Below are positions 35,111 through 44,518 of a DNA stretch of 64,000 nt, one piece after another. The translations under genes and the position numbers were made by a program. A model generated the notes under the pieces. The model did no database searches and was not told where the DNA came from. It saw only the letters and a program-made list of their open reading frames with translations. Source of the stretch: Longibacter salinarum (lineage in GTDB: Bacteria > Bacteroidota > Rhodothermia > Rhodothermales > Salinibacteraceae). Within the stretch, counting starts at the first letter, position 1; each line of letters starts with the position of its first letter. The stretch is taken from positions 124,001 to 188,000 of the forward strand of contig NZ_PDEQ01000006.1 in assembly GCF_002554795.1 (NCBI RefSeq). The letters are read 5' to 3'.

Positions 35111-36166
35111 ATGTCTATGCCTTCGTTCAACGTCGGGATTCTCGGTGCTACGGGCGCTGTCGGACAGACATTCATCCGACTCCTCGAAGATCATCCCTGG
35201 TTCACCGTCACGGCTCTCGCTGCTTCGGAGCGTTCCGCAGGTAAACCGTACCGGGAGGCGGCCAACTGGCTCAGCGGAAAGCGGATGCCCGATGCTGTCG
35301 CCGAGCTCGAGGTGACGACCACGGAGCCGTCGGAGATGGATTGCGACTTCGTGTTCTCGGGCCTCAGTTCGTCCGTTGCGGGTGACGTTGAGAAGGCGTT
35401 TGCGGAGGCTGGCTTTCCGGTAATCTCCAACGCGAAGAATTACCGAATGCAGGAGGACGTGCCGCTGCTCATCCCGGAAGTGAACGCGGATCACGCCCGA
35501 CTGGTCGAGAACCAGGACTGGGGCTCTGACGGGTTCATCGTCACCAATCCAAATTGTTCGACGGTTGGACTTGTGTGCGCGTTGCGTCCACTCGTTGACG
35601 CCTTCGGAGTAGAGAAGGTGCAGGTGACCATGCTGCAGGCCCTTTCAGGAGCGGGATATCCGGGCGTTTCATCGCTCGATGCGCTCGGGAACGTGATTCC
35701 GTACATTGGAGGAGAAGAGGACAAACTTGCGACGGAGCCACGGAAGATTCTTGGGCAACTGGAAAATGGCGAAATCAGGCCGGCGGACATGGTCGTGAGC
35801 GCACAGTGCAATCGCGTGCCGGTTCGACAGGGTCACCTCGCGTGCATCTCCGTCGCCTGCACTGAGCCTGTGAACGTTACGGATGTCACTGACGCACTGG
35901 AGTCATACCGGTCGCCTCTGACGTCTGAAGATCTACCGAGCGTGCCAGATGCGTTCCTGCGCGTGATGGACGAAGTGGATGCTCCGCAGCCGCTTCGTCA
36001 TGTGAAGAACGGCAACGGGATGACCGTTTCGATTGGTCGCATTCAGGAATGCCCCGTTAACCATGTGAAGTTCGTTGCGCTGTCACACAACACGATTCGG
36101 GGGGCAGCCGGCGGTGCGGTTCTAAACGCCGAATTGCTCGCTCGCGATGGCTACCTGTCCGCATGA
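35111..36166 (+). CDS. asd: Aspartate-semialdehyde dehydrogenase
   Basis: 351 residues. NADP-binding NVGILGATGAVGQTFIRLL at the N-terminus, active-site Cys in VTNPNCSTVGL (about 155), SGAGYPGVSS, and the acid-base His in NRVPVRQGHLACISV. The NPNCSTVGL form and the spacing match the archaeal/fungal-type branch rather than the E. coli type. It reduces aspartyl phosphate to the semialdehyde, next step after the aspartokinase encoded 46 bp upstream. The second Met (MPSFNVG) is an equally possible start. Confidence 0.96.
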   Translation: MSMPSFNVGILGATGAVGQTFIRLLEDHPWFTVTALAASERSAGKPYREAANWLSGKRMPDAVAELEVTTTEPSEMDCDFVFSGLSSSVAGDVEKAFAEAGFPVISNAKNYRMQEDVPLLIPEVNADHARLVENQDWGSDGFIVTNPNCSTVGLVCALRPLVDAFGVEKVQVTMLQALSGAGYPGVSSLDALGNVIPYIGGEEDKLATEPRKILGQLENGEIRPADMVVSAQCNRVPVRQGHLACISVACTEPVNVTDVTDALESYRSPLTSEDLPSVPDAFLRVMDEVDAPQPLRHVKNGNGMTVSIGRIQECPVNHVKFVALSHNTIRGAAGGAVLNAELLARDGYLSA

Positions 36167-36255
36167 GGTAAAAGCTTCCTGGGTGCTCTACGGACATTGT
36201 TCGTGGACGCATGCGTCCGGATCCGATCGCTTTCATTCATCCGATACATGTTTGT

Positions 36256-36783
36256 ATGGCCTACGCTGATGTACGCCGCGCGCTCAAAACTGACCGTGAT
36301 GCTGTAACGGAGCTGTGGATCAACTTTTTGGATGAGCAGGCGGAGACCGACGACCGTCTGGACGTGTCGGAAGATGCAGAAGAGCGCTGGAAAAACGACT
36401 TTCCCGCCTGGCTAGAAGACGAGACTCGGCGCGTCTATGTAGTCGAAGCAGATGGTGATGTCGTTGGCTTTGCGACCGCTCATCGCACCGCTCCTCCGCC
36501 GATTTACGAGTCGCGCGGAGAGGTCTACCTTGATGAGATCTACGTCCAGCCGGACTATCGGCGTGCCGGCCGGGGGAAGCAGCTTGTCGAGGCGGTTGTG
36601 GCATGGAGTGACCGCGTTCACGCCGAGCGTATCCGACTGAGCGTCCTCGACTTGAATCGCGGTGCACGAGACTTCTGGGAAGCACAGGACGCCGTTGCAT
36701 TCTCTCAGACGTACACGATAGAGAGGGAGGTCGCCGAGGATGCCAAGGATGACGAAGGAACGAAAAAGATCGGATTCGTCTAG
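36256..36783 (+). CDS. GNAT-family N-acetyltransferase
   Basis: 175 residues from the ATG at 36256 (MAYADVRRALKTDRD), which fits the GNAT start; the frame begins 15 codons earlier. The acetyl-CoA site is visible as EIYVQPDYRRAGRGKQLVEA (motif A, Q/R-x-x-G-x-G/A), preceded by the beta strand VVGFATAHRT. The substrate, protein, amine or antibiotic, cannot be told. It follows asd by 89 bp and may be in its transcript. Confidence 0.88.
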   Translation: MAYADVRRALKTDRDAVTELWINFLDEQAETDDRLDVSEDAEERWKNDFPAWLEDETRRVYVVEADGDVVGFATAHRTAPPPIYESRGEVYLDEIYVQPDYRRAGRGKQLVEAVVAWSDRVHAERIRLSVLDLNRGARDFWEAQDAVAFSQTYTIEREVAEDAKDDEGTKKIGFV

Positions 36784-36928
36784 GAACCGAGGGTAGGGGG
36801 CGGCGTTTCGCAGCATCCCTTAACCGAGCAGCACACGGGACGGGTTGGCCGCTCGTGCAAATCGTGTGATGCTGCGGCGCGGACTTGACATCGACGGTGC
36901 GATTTGGTACCGTTTTGATCCGCAATCC

Positions 36929-37004
36929 GCGGGTGTAGCTCAGTGGCTAGAGCATCTGCTTGCCATGCAGAAGGTCGTGAGTTCGAATCTCATCACCCGC
37001 TCCA
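36929..37004 (+). tRNA. tRNA-Gly(GCC), copy 1
   Basis: Acceptor GCGGGTG pairs with CACCCGC, D arm GCTC/GAGC, anticodon stem TCTGC/GCAGA with loop TTGCCAT (anticodon GCC), T arm GTGAG-TTCGAAT-CTCAT. The discriminator is T, and the CCA end is encoded (37002-37004). Confidence 0.97.
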
Positions 37005-37087
37005 GACCGGTTGACCCGGCAGAGTATACATTTTATTTTTGAGATAGCATCGCACGTATGTAGCTTACGGTGTTATCGACGCCTCCA

Positions 37088-37160
37088 GCGGGTGTAGCTC
37101 AGTGGCTAGAGCATCTGCTTGCCATGCAGAAGGTCGTGAGTTCGAATCTCATCACCCGCT
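37088..37160 (+). tRNA. tRNA-Gly(GCC), copy 2
   Basis: Identical to copy 1 over all 73 nt including the T discriminator, 159 bp downstream. The next bases are CCG, so CCA is not encoded and must be added by the CCA-adding enzyme. A terminator follows. Confidence 0.97.
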
Positions 37161-37175
37161 CCGCGAGATCGGCTT

Positions 37176-37214
37176 AGACGACGAAGGATTCAACGTCCTT
37201 CGTCGTCTTTTTTT
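37176..37214 (+). terminator. Terminator after the tRNA-Gly pair
   Basis: AGACGACGAAGGA (37176-37188) pairs perfectly over 13 bp with TCCTTCGTCGTCT (37196-37208), with a 7-nt loop, followed by a T-rich run to 37214. Confidence 0.92.
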
Positions 37215-37613
37215 ATTGTCTAGACGGTCGTTACCGGGTCGTATTCGTTGCCGTCCATGAGTATTCGCTAGCGCATGGGGTAATGGATTCCGGAATGAAA
37301 ACATGTAATATAAGAGAGACTTATGAATGGAAGTAGATTCCTATGATTTAGGATGAGCCGGCATGCTCCATAGGATGATGCCGAACTGTGCCTGTACGGG
37401 CAATTTGGCGGGGCAACAGAGAGCGATCTTCTGTCGTTCTTGGCTTTGCAACATCAGTTGACTGATTCTTCAGCAGCATGTTGAAGTCATACGCTTCAAT
37501 ACGTATTGGAACGCACCCCGGGCGGAGTATCGATCGTATCGTTCCCGTTTTCTCAAGTCGAGACTCGTGGTGTCCTTCCAGTACATTCGGGTCTCTTACA
37601 ACACACTCTATCC
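37215..37613. other. Gene-free stretch before the GAF/PAS kinase
   Basis: 399 bp with no credible gene; the kinase frame is open from 37506, but its first 36 codons have no domain character. The AT-rich patch near 37300-37325 (GTAATATAAGAGAGACTTAT) is a possible promoter area. Confidence 0.35.
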
Positions 37614-40097
37614 ATGAGTATTGACCGCTCGGCTGCACCCGCTCTACCTGCTATGGAGGAAACAGAGAACGGCGCTCTCCTGCGCAACATCATTTTAGCT
37701 ACGGCACAACTGCTTCGCGGTGATGACCTGCATCTCGCCGTGGAGCGCGCGCTTGACCTGGTGGGGCAAGCCGTCGGAGCGGATGCCGCTGCCATCTACG
37801 AGTATACGCCATCTCGGGCAGCCGCAGTCAGCGATGTCAAAACGACAGCGACACGCGAGCACCGGGACGATTCCTCGGGCGTACACGCCCAACTGCTCTA
37901 TTCCTGGTCGACCCCTGCGGAGGAAACCGTGACGGCAGCCGATTCGCCCGATCAAGGGGGCGAGCATTCGGCGGCGAAGGGAGCAGGTTTTTCCATGACG
38001 TTGCCGATCACCGTTGGCGACATGACGTGGGGGACGCTTCAATTTCAGACATCCAGCGCTCGTGCGGAGTGGACTCGCCGGCGCATCAGTGTGCTGCAAC
38101 TCATGGCTCAGAATTTTGGCGAGGCCATTCGGCATAGCCGGTCTCGATCGGTCAGGCAGACGCCACTTCCGGATGTGGTATCTCAGGTCATCGAGCATGC
38201 CGAGTCGTCTGGCCAGCTCAAGGGGGGCGTCGCTGTCGTGAGCCCCGATGGTCAGGTCATGTATCAGAATGATGCTCTTGTCGACATCTGTGGGCAGACG
38301 CGTGTGGGCCTCAACCGGAACGGAGGGCTGATTCCGGTCGTGCGACCGGTTGAGCGTCGGGGTGACTTGCGCGCGGCTCTACGAGACGGAACCGAACTGG
38401 ACGTCAATGTGTCGGTCGGAGCGACGGACGCGGTTTCCCTTCGTCTGCATGTGACTCCAATACACGACGCCGATGAGCCTGTATGCTCGGTGTGCTGGTT
38501 TCAAAGCACGGCTGAAAACGTTTGCACGCTAACAAACGAACGTCAGAATCTGAGTCTTCGGCGCCGCGTACGAGCGGAGCGTGCGCTGGTCGACGCCTCG
38601 AGGTTGCTCGTCTCCTCCGATGCATGTGACTTCGACGAGTTGCTCGATATTGTCGGACAAGCGACCGGGGCGCAGTACGCGTATCTCGTCATCATCACGC
38701 CCGATGACGTCGTCGGTTTTCCGCAGAGTGGATCTCTATCGGACGTAACCCGGCAGCCTATCCACCTCGACACCTACCGGCAGTACGAGTGGTTTCTGTC
38801 TCCGAAAATATCGCATGAGCGGAATGTGGAGGCTGAGAGTGGGCCGACTTTTGCCGTTCCGATCCTTTCGTCTGACGATCAACTTTTCGGATACCTTGGC
38901 ATCGAGTATGAGGTTGGCTCAGCCCCGTATCATGACGAGGATGCACGGGTCCTTTCCGTCCTCGGTGATATGCTGTGCACGTATCTTCGTCGACAGCTAT
39001 CGGAAGAGGCGCTGCGTCGAAGCGAGCAGCGGTATCGCTACTTTGTCGATACGATCGCCGAAGCCATCTGGCGCATCGATCTGGCGCGTCCGCTACCTGA
39101 GGAGGCATCGGTGCAGGCTCAGGTCGATCATGTTTTGGAATACGGAGTCGTTAGCGAAGCCAATGCGGCACTCGCAGATCTCTTTGGCGTGTCATCACCG
39201 GAGGCGCTGATTGATATTCCTGTATCTCAGTTCATGAAGGAGGTAAATCGGGACTTTCTTTTTGAGCTCGCGGAGGCTGGATTTGAGCTTCAGCAGTACG
39301 AGTATGTGGTGTCGATCGACGATCAGCCATCTCGCTACTTCGTCATCAACACCGTGGGTGTGGACGACGGAAATGGAATCGAGGGCATCTGGGGGAGTGG
39401 GGCCGAGGTCACCGATCGCGTCGTGCTTGAGCGCCGAATGGTAGAAGCGCTTGAGCGGCAGCAGCAACGGTTTGGGCATGATCTCCACGACCGGGTGAGT
39501 CAGCAGCTTGCTGGTACCCGAATGCTCGCGCAAAACCTGTCGTCCCGATACTTCGATGATGATCCCAGGGGACAGCGAGAGGTCAACAAGATTATCGATT
39601 ACGTTCAGGAGGCTGCACAGCACGTCTCAGATCTACAGCGAGGCGTGATGCCGGTCCAGGTAGATCGGGATGGACTGGCGCAGGGACTCCGCGAACTGAG
39701 CAGCCGGATCGATCGTCTTCCCGGAATCAGGTGCACCTACGATCATGACGGTCGAACGGATGTCGATGACCACGAAGTGAAGCTACAGATGTACCGTATC
39801 GCCCAGGAGGCGACGCGAAATGCACTTACACACGGTGATCCGTCACACATCCACATCGAACTGGTTGGCACCGAATCATCCATCCACCTGAAAGTGGAGG
39901 ACGACGGCGCGGGCTTCAACCCCGAGCGCCTTCAGGAAGGGGAAGCGTCGGCGCTTGGTCTGCACAGTATGAGGTATCGTGCACACGTCATTGGGGCATC
40001 GCTGCACATCGACTCGTCGGAAGGGGAGGGAACGCGGATCGAGGTCACACTCCCGCGTTCGGCGACCGAGCCTAACCACGGGCCGTTTGTCGCTTGA
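37614..40097 (+). CDS. Soluble NarL-type sensor histidine kinase with GAF and PAS domains
   Basis: 827 residues from the ATG at 37614. No membrane helix. Order by pattern: GAF (about 20-170), a PAS-like segment (about 185-300), GAF (about 315-460), PAS (about 465-600), HisKA_3 with phospho-acceptor His around 625 in FGHDLHDRVSQQLAG, and a HATPase with QEATRNALTHG, EDDGAGF and LGLHSMRYRA at the end. This is the kinase class that pairs with NarL/LuxR-type regulators, and two such regulators follow on the same strand (40576 and 42149). GAF/PAS domains bind small ligands, haem or flavin, or sense redox; which applies here cannot be read. Confidence 0.9.
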   Translation: MSIDRSAAPALPAMEETENGALLRNIILATAQLLRGDDLHLAVERALDLVGQAVGADAAAIYEYTPSRAAAVSDVKTTATREHRDDSSGVHAQLLYSWSTPAEETVTAADSPDQGGEHSAAKGAGFSMTLPITVGDMTWGTLQFQTSSARAEWTRRRISVLQLMAQNFGEAIRHSRSRSVRQTPLPDVVSQVIEHAESSGQLKGGVAVVSPDGQVMYQNDALVDICGQTRVGLNRNGGLIPVVRPVERRGDLRAALRDGTELDVNVSVGATDAVSLRLHVTPIHDADEPVCSVCWFQSTAENVCTLTNERQNLSLRRRVRAERALVDASRLLVSSDACDFDELLDIVGQATGAQYAYLVIITPDDVVGFPQSGSLSDVTRQPIHLDTYRQYEWFLSPKISHERNVEAESGPTFAVPILSSDDQLFGYLGIEYEVGSAPYHDEDARVLSVLGDMLCTYLRRQLSEEALRRSEQRYRYFVDTIAEAIWRIDLARPLPEEASVQAQVDHVLEYGVVSEANAALADLFGVSSPEALIDIPVSQFMKEVNRDFLFELAEAGFELQQYEYVVSIDDQPSRYFVINTVGVDDGNGIEGIWGSGAEVTDRVVLERRMVEALERQQQRFGHDLHDRVSQQLAGTRMLAQNLSSRYFDDDPRGQREVNKIIDYVQEAAQHVSDLQRGVMPVQVDRDGLAQGLRELSSRIDRLPGIRCTYDHDGRTDVDDHEVKLQMYRIAQEATRNALTHGDPSHIHIELVGTESSIHLKVEDDGAGFNPERLQEGEASALGLHSMRYRAHVIGASLHIDSSEGEGTRIEVTLPRSATEPNHGPFVA

Positions 40098-40575
40098 TGC
40101 GAGCGTATCCCACGCTTGATTGCGCGTTTGCCCGTTTCAGACGACGAAAGGTGCTACGATGATGGAGAGAAAGACGGGGCGATCCATCCCAGACGCGCCC
40201 CGAAAGGACCGAAGGAGCAAGCCAATATTCCCCGCGAGTTTGCTATTCGGTTCGCGTGCAGTATCTTTTAAACGAAGGTTTGGATAAGGCGGAATACGCT
40301 TTTGCGCGCGGATTGCCTAGACATTCTCGAATTGCGCCATCTGTGATCCCCGCGTACCGTGTTCTCTCATCCAAAAGATGAATGAGGCGCACTCAGTATT
40401 GACGTTGTTGTAGGCAGTTGACTTCCGATCATCCAGATGTAGTCTCCTTGCGAGGTTAGCGTATTACTCCTCGCAGGGACGAAAAGTGTGATGGGTCGGA
40501 CCCTAGCGGGTTCGTTCGTTGGTGAACACTCCCCGCTTTCTTTCCTGTGACCGAAGCAGACCGCACCGACCACTC
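40098..40575. other. Gene-free stretch between kinase and first regulator
   Basis: 478 bp, no recognisable gene or hairpin terminator. It separates the kinase from its likely regulator, so each may have its own promoter. Confidence 0.35.
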
Positions 40576-41307
40576 ATGGCCAACTCTACGAACAACCGCG
40601 CGAGCGACCACATCCGTGTCTTCATCGTCGACGATCATCCTGCGATTCGCGAGGCGGTCGCTGATACGATCGACGGCACTATGGACCTTGAAATCTGTGG
40701 ACAGGCAAGCTCTTCTGATGAAGCCTTCCGCATGATCGAGGAACTCGAGCCGGATGTCGCGATCGTCGATATTTCTCTCAACGATGCACACGGGCTCGAC
40801 CTCGTTCAAAATGTCCGGGCACAGTACCCGGATGTGAAGATGATCGTATTCTCCATGTACGATGAAAACGTGTATGCTGAGCGGGCGATTCGTGCTGGAG
40901 CGTCGGGCTACCTCATGAAGAGTGAGCCGACCAAAAGCGTCATTGAAGCCATCCGAAGTGTCCACCGCGGGGAGGTATACCTCAGCCGGAAGATGGCGTC
41001 TCGGATTCTGAACAAAGTTGCAATGGGACGTAACTCCGAGCCGAGCTTTGCGATTGACGAGCTTACCGATCGGGAGATGGCCGTTTTTCAGATGCTTGGA
41101 CAGGGATACAGTGTCCAGGACATTCAGGATCGGCTCAGTCTGAGCCGTAAGACGATCGAAACGTATCGCCGCCGAGCGAAAGAGAAACTCGGGTTCGATA
41201 CCGTATCCGAACTGCTGCAGTACGCCGTCCAATGGACGTACGGGCAGGGTACTCATGGTCGTGATGCGGATGTGCCGACGCCCAAGCCCCCCGCTTCCAC
41301 CTCATAG
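40576..41307 (+). CDS. NarL/LuxR-family response regulator, paralogue 1
   Basis: 243 residues from the ATG at 40576 (MANSTNNRAS), chosen because the receiver starts soon after; the frame is open 19 codons upstream. Receiver with FIVDDHPAIREAV, phospho-acceptor Asp65 in VAIVDISLND, and YLMKSEP with the conserved Lys; C-terminal LuxR helix-turn-helix LTDREMAVFQMLGQGYS with SLSRKTIETYRRRAKEKLG. It is closely related to the regulator at 42149. Likely phosphorylated by the kinase upstream. Confidence 0.94.
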   Translation: MANSTNNRASDHIRVFIVDDHPAIREAVADTIDGTMDLEICGQASSSDEAFRMIEELEPDVAIVDISLNDAHGLDLVQNVRAQYPDVKMIVFSMYDENVYAERAIRAGASGYLMKSEPTKSVIEAIRSVHRGEVYLSRKMASRILNKVAMGRNSEPSFAIDELTDREMAVFQMLGQGYSVQDIQDRLSLSRKTIETYRRRAKEKLGFDTVSELLQYAVQWTYGQGTHGRDADVPTPKPPASTS

Positions 41308-42148
41308 TGTAGTGACCTGTTCATCATGATGGTGCAACGCGCTGCATCATCAATCCCCACGTAGCACGTGAACGTTTTTGAACGTGCTGCATCCCCAGCG
41401 GTGCTCAAGCCACAGGCTCATTCTCTTCGGAGGATGGGCCTGTCGTGTGTTTATCCCATACGTCATTCAGAGCGTTGTTGTCAGCGTCGTCTGGTCTGTA
41501 GCGGGGACCTGTACGCAACCGTCTCACCCGGTTTTGGGAGGGACACGGAGTCGATCGATCGGACAGAGGGTACGTGCGGAGACGCGACTGCACCTCGTGT
41601 CGTCCGGGCGGGGAACGCGATTCATGTCCGCGACGGGTCTATGCGAAGAATCTAGGGCCGTGTGGGCGCGGGGTGGAAAGATTCATTCACCCGGGGATGG
41701 GATCTCGTACGGTGTCGTCATCGATGCACGCGGGTCATAGAACGCCTATATCTCAGTTGAGATCAAGGCGGCCTCGATGACTCGCGGCAGGAGCAAGTGA
41801 CATCCACGGTATGGCATGGGTCGCAATACACGTTGGACGCGCGCCCGAGGTCTGACTCGTGCCATAGGAACGGTTAACCGGAGATGCGCCCGAACTACAC
41901 TGTGGGTTGGGCGAGAACTCATGCGAAGCGGAAAGAGCAAAAAGATACTTTCTTCTCGTCGCCTCCGAGAGACTGTCTCATCCAAGTGAATCAATCGCCT
42001 CCAGCCAGATTGAGCGCGCATGGGAATTGATCTCCGGATGCCGACCCGCGCACTACTGCCCTGGCGGGTAGAACGATACGACCTCACTCCGCGGATGGCT
42101 GTCCTCTTCTTGGGATCGGGTCCGCACCCACAGGTGACCAAAAATCGC
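41308..42148. other. Gene-free stretch between the paralogous regulators
   Basis: 841 bp. Overlapping frames of 60-160 residues on both strands (41368-41740 and 41746-42237 regions) show no recognisable domain, and the reading frames conflict. A small inverted repeat ATCTCA-GT-TGAGAT lies at 41751-41764. I see no RNA gene, although a long unassigned gap between paralogues could hold one. Confidence 0.4.
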
Positions 42149-42886
42149 ATGAACGAAACATCTGAGGCACAGTCCTCGCGCATTCGGCGGGATTCTTCGC
42201 ACAACACATCCTCCGACCGAACACGCGTGTTTGTCATCGACGATCATCCTGCAATTCGCGAGGCGCTTGCGACGACGATCAATAGCAAGGTCGATATGCG
42301 TCTCGTGGGGGAGAGCGGGTCAGCGACGCAAGCACTGCGACAAATGGAGCGCAACGCCCCCGATGTCGTGATCGTCGACATTTCGCTGGACGACGCGCAC
42401 GGGCTCGACCTCGTAGAGGAGATCCGCGATCGGTTTCCATCGGTTCGGATCATCGTCTTCTCGATGTATGATGAAAGCGTCTACGCCGAGCGAGCGATAC
42501 GGGCCGGCGCGTCTGGGTATATCATGAAAAGCGAGCCGACGCAAAACGTCGTCAATGCAGTGAAAGCCGTGAGCGAAGGGGATGTATACCTGAGTCGTCG
42601 CATGTCGTCTCGCATCCTGAGCAAGGTGATCCGGCAGCAGGACTATCAGCTTGGTTCGGCGACAGAGAAGCTGACGGATCGGGAGATGACCGTTTTTCAA
42701 AAGCTTGGGGAAGGCTACAGTGTCCGCGAAATTGCCGCCCAGCTCGATCTGAGTCGAAAAACGATAGAGACGTACCGTCGCCGTGCAAAAGAAAAGCTTG
42801 GCTTCGAGACGGTCGCCGAGCTCCTTCAATACGCTGTTCAATGGGCGTATGGTCGAGAAGAGGAGGGTTCTGCGAATGGGCAGTAA
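42149..42886 (+). CDS. NarL/LuxR-family response regulator, paralogue 2
   Basis: 245 residues from the ATG at 42149 (MNETSEAQSS); the frame is open 43 codons further up without domain character. Receiver with FVIDDHPAIREAL, phospho-acceptor Asp77 in VVIVDISLDD and YIMKSEP; LuxR helix-turn-helix LTDREMTVFQKLGEGYS with DLSRKTIETYRRRAKEKLG. The last 25 residues of the DNA-binding domain are nearly identical to paralogue 1, so both may bind the same sites. The exopolysaccharide genes begin 270 bp downstream on the same strand. Confidence 0.94.
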   Translation: MNETSEAQSSRIRRDSSHNTSSDRTRVFVIDDHPAIREALATTINSKVDMRLVGESGSATQALRQMERNAPDVVIVDISLDDAHGLDLVEEIRDRFPSVRIIVFSMYDESVYAERAIRAGASGYIMKSEPTQNVVNAVKAVSEGDVYLSRRMSSRILSKVIRQQDYQLGSATEKLTDREMTVFQKLGEGYSVREIAAQLDLSRKTIETYRRRAKEKLGFETVAELLQYAVQWAYGREEEGSANGQ

Positions 42887-43156
42887 CGATCTGTATCCGC
42901 GAGTCCGGTCTCGATTCCGGATGCGAGTCCATCGAGAAAAGATGGTTCATGCAATCACCCATTTCGCGCACATTTCCAACCATACGTCCCCCGATCTTTG
43001 GCGCACTCCGTTCTGGAAAAAGGGCTATCCGTTGGACATATCTGTTTGCCATAAGCCCGTCATCATTGCGCTACTCCTGTACCGTGTCTGGACGCGTCGT
43101 GTCGTAGACTATCGGCACGTTCGTCATCTTCGACTCCGCTAACGTTCTGACGATAC

Positions 43157-44425
43157 ATGCCCTCAATATCGCACGACATTCTCCACCGATCTGGCTCCAT
43201 GAGTATGATGCAAGGAGACGGTGGTCCCGATGCGTCCACCGTGCTGCGGCCGGGACACGTTGGTTTAGTGCATGACTGGCTGCCGGTGTATGCGGGTGCC
43301 GAGCGTGTTTTAGAACAAATCATTCGTGCGTACCCCTCCTCAGATCTGTACAGTCTCATCGACTTTATCCCTGATGATCAACGTGACTTTTTGCAGGGGA
43401 AATCGGTTGAGACATCGTTCATTCAGCGCCTACCATTCTCCAAGTCAAAGTACCGCTACTACCTGCCGCTGGCACCGATGGCGATCGAGCAGTTCGACCT
43501 CACGGACTACGACGTCGTGGTCTCGTCTAGCTACGCTGTGGCAAAGGGGATCCTCACGAAGGCCGATCAGCTCCACGTCAGTTACGTGCACAGTCCGATC
43601 CGGTATGCCTGGGACCTCCACCATGATTACCTCCGCGAAAGTGGACTGACAAGCGGCATTCGCAGCATGTGTGCCCGTGCGATCCTTCACTACATTCGCC
43701 TCTACGACGCCATCGCGGCCAATCGTGTGGACGTCTTCCTCGCAAACTCCCAGCATGTAGCGCGCCGAATATGGAAGACGTATCGGCGCAAGGCGCAGGT
43801 CATCTACCCTCCGGTAGACGTTGATCGGTTCCAGCTTCAGGCGAAAAAGGAGGATTTCTACCTCACGATGTCCCGTCTCGTGCCATACAAGCGCATCGAT
43901 CTGATCGTCGAGGCCTTTACGGCCATGCCAGACAAGGAGCTCGTCGTCATTGGAGATGGTCCGGAGATGAAGAAGATCGAGAAGCTCGCCGGGCCCAACG
44001 TGACGCTTCTGGGTTATCAGCCAGATGAGGCGGTGGAGTACTACATGCAAAACGCCCGGGCCTTCGTCTTTGCCGCAGAAGAGGATTTCGGCATTGTACC
44101 CGTCGAAGCACAGGCCTGTGGAACACCTGTCATCGCGTACGGGCGGGGCGGTGCGCTGGAAACGATCGTGCCGGGACAAACGGGCATTTTCTTTCAGGAG
44201 CAAGACGTAGCTCATTTAAAAAACGCTATTGACGATTTTGAGGCGGTTGAAGATCGTCTTGATCCGGAAACCATCCGTGCAAATGCCGAGCGATTTTCGC
44301 CGCAGGTATTCCGCGACGCCTTCACGCGAGCAGTAAATCGAGCCTATGCCGAGTTCATCGACGATCACTTCGTGTCCAACGACCACGCAATGCGTACCGT
44401 GGCGCCGGAAGTCGTCGGATCGTGA
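43157..44425 (+). CDS. GT4-family glycosyltransferase, WbaZ-like
   Basis: 422 residues. The N-terminal Rossmann domain has VGLVHDWLPVYAGAERVLE and VVVSSSYAVAKGI with VSYVHSPIRYAWD; the C-terminal GT4 domain has MSRLVPYKRIDLIVEAF, VVIGDGPEM and the nucleotide-sugar site AEEDFGIVPVEAQACGTPVIA with the Glu pair. It transfers a sugar, mannose in the WbaZ relatives, to a polyprenyl-linked chain on the cytoplasmic face. In-frame Met codons at 43199 and just after are alternative starts. It opens the plus-strand polysaccharide set, with the sugar-phosphate transferase following. Confidence 0.92.
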   Translation: MPSISHDILHRSGSMSMMQGDGGPDASTVLRPGHVGLVHDWLPVYAGAERVLEQIIRAYPSSDLYSLIDFIPDDQRDFLQGKSVETSFIQRLPFSKSKYRYYLPLAPMAIEQFDLTDYDVVVSSSYAVAKGILTKADQLHVSYVHSPIRYAWDLHHDYLRESGLTSGIRSMCARAILHYIRLYDAIAANRVDVFLANSQHVARRIWKTYRRKAQVIYPPVDVDRFQLQAKKEDFYLTMSRLVPYKRIDLIVEAFTAMPDKELVVIGDGPEMKKIEKLAGPNVTLLGYQPDEAVEYYMQNARAFVFAAEEDFGIVPVEAQACGTPVIAYGRGGALETIVPGQTGIFFQEQDVAHLKNAIDDFEAVEDRLDPETIRANAERFSPQVFRDAFTRAVNRAYAEFIDDHFVSNDHAMRTVAPEVVGS

Positions 44426-44518
44426 GATCCGTTGCCGCATCGGCCCTTCGGTGGGTCATTCATCATCTGTTTCGCTTTCGACCTAGATCCTGTGGCTGCG
44501 ACTCTTCAGCATGATTCG

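Noticed and set aside
36845-37042. 65-codon frame across the first tRNA-Gly
   Set aside because: It covers the tRNA gene; the cloverleaf is clear and the peptide has no features.
36929-37160. Two identical 73-bp sequences as a possible CRISPR or mobile repeat
   Set aside because: They fold as tRNA-Gly(GCC); no regular short spacers exist. No CRISPR array was seen anywhere in the window.
40456-41256. 266-codon minus-strand frame opposite the first NarL regulator
   Set aside because: Shadow of the plus-strand receiver and HTH codons; the sense protein is unambiguous.
43445-44215. 256-codon minus-strand frame opposite the WbaZ-like gene
   Set aside because: Shadow frame; the sense glycosyltransferase has full GT4 motifs.
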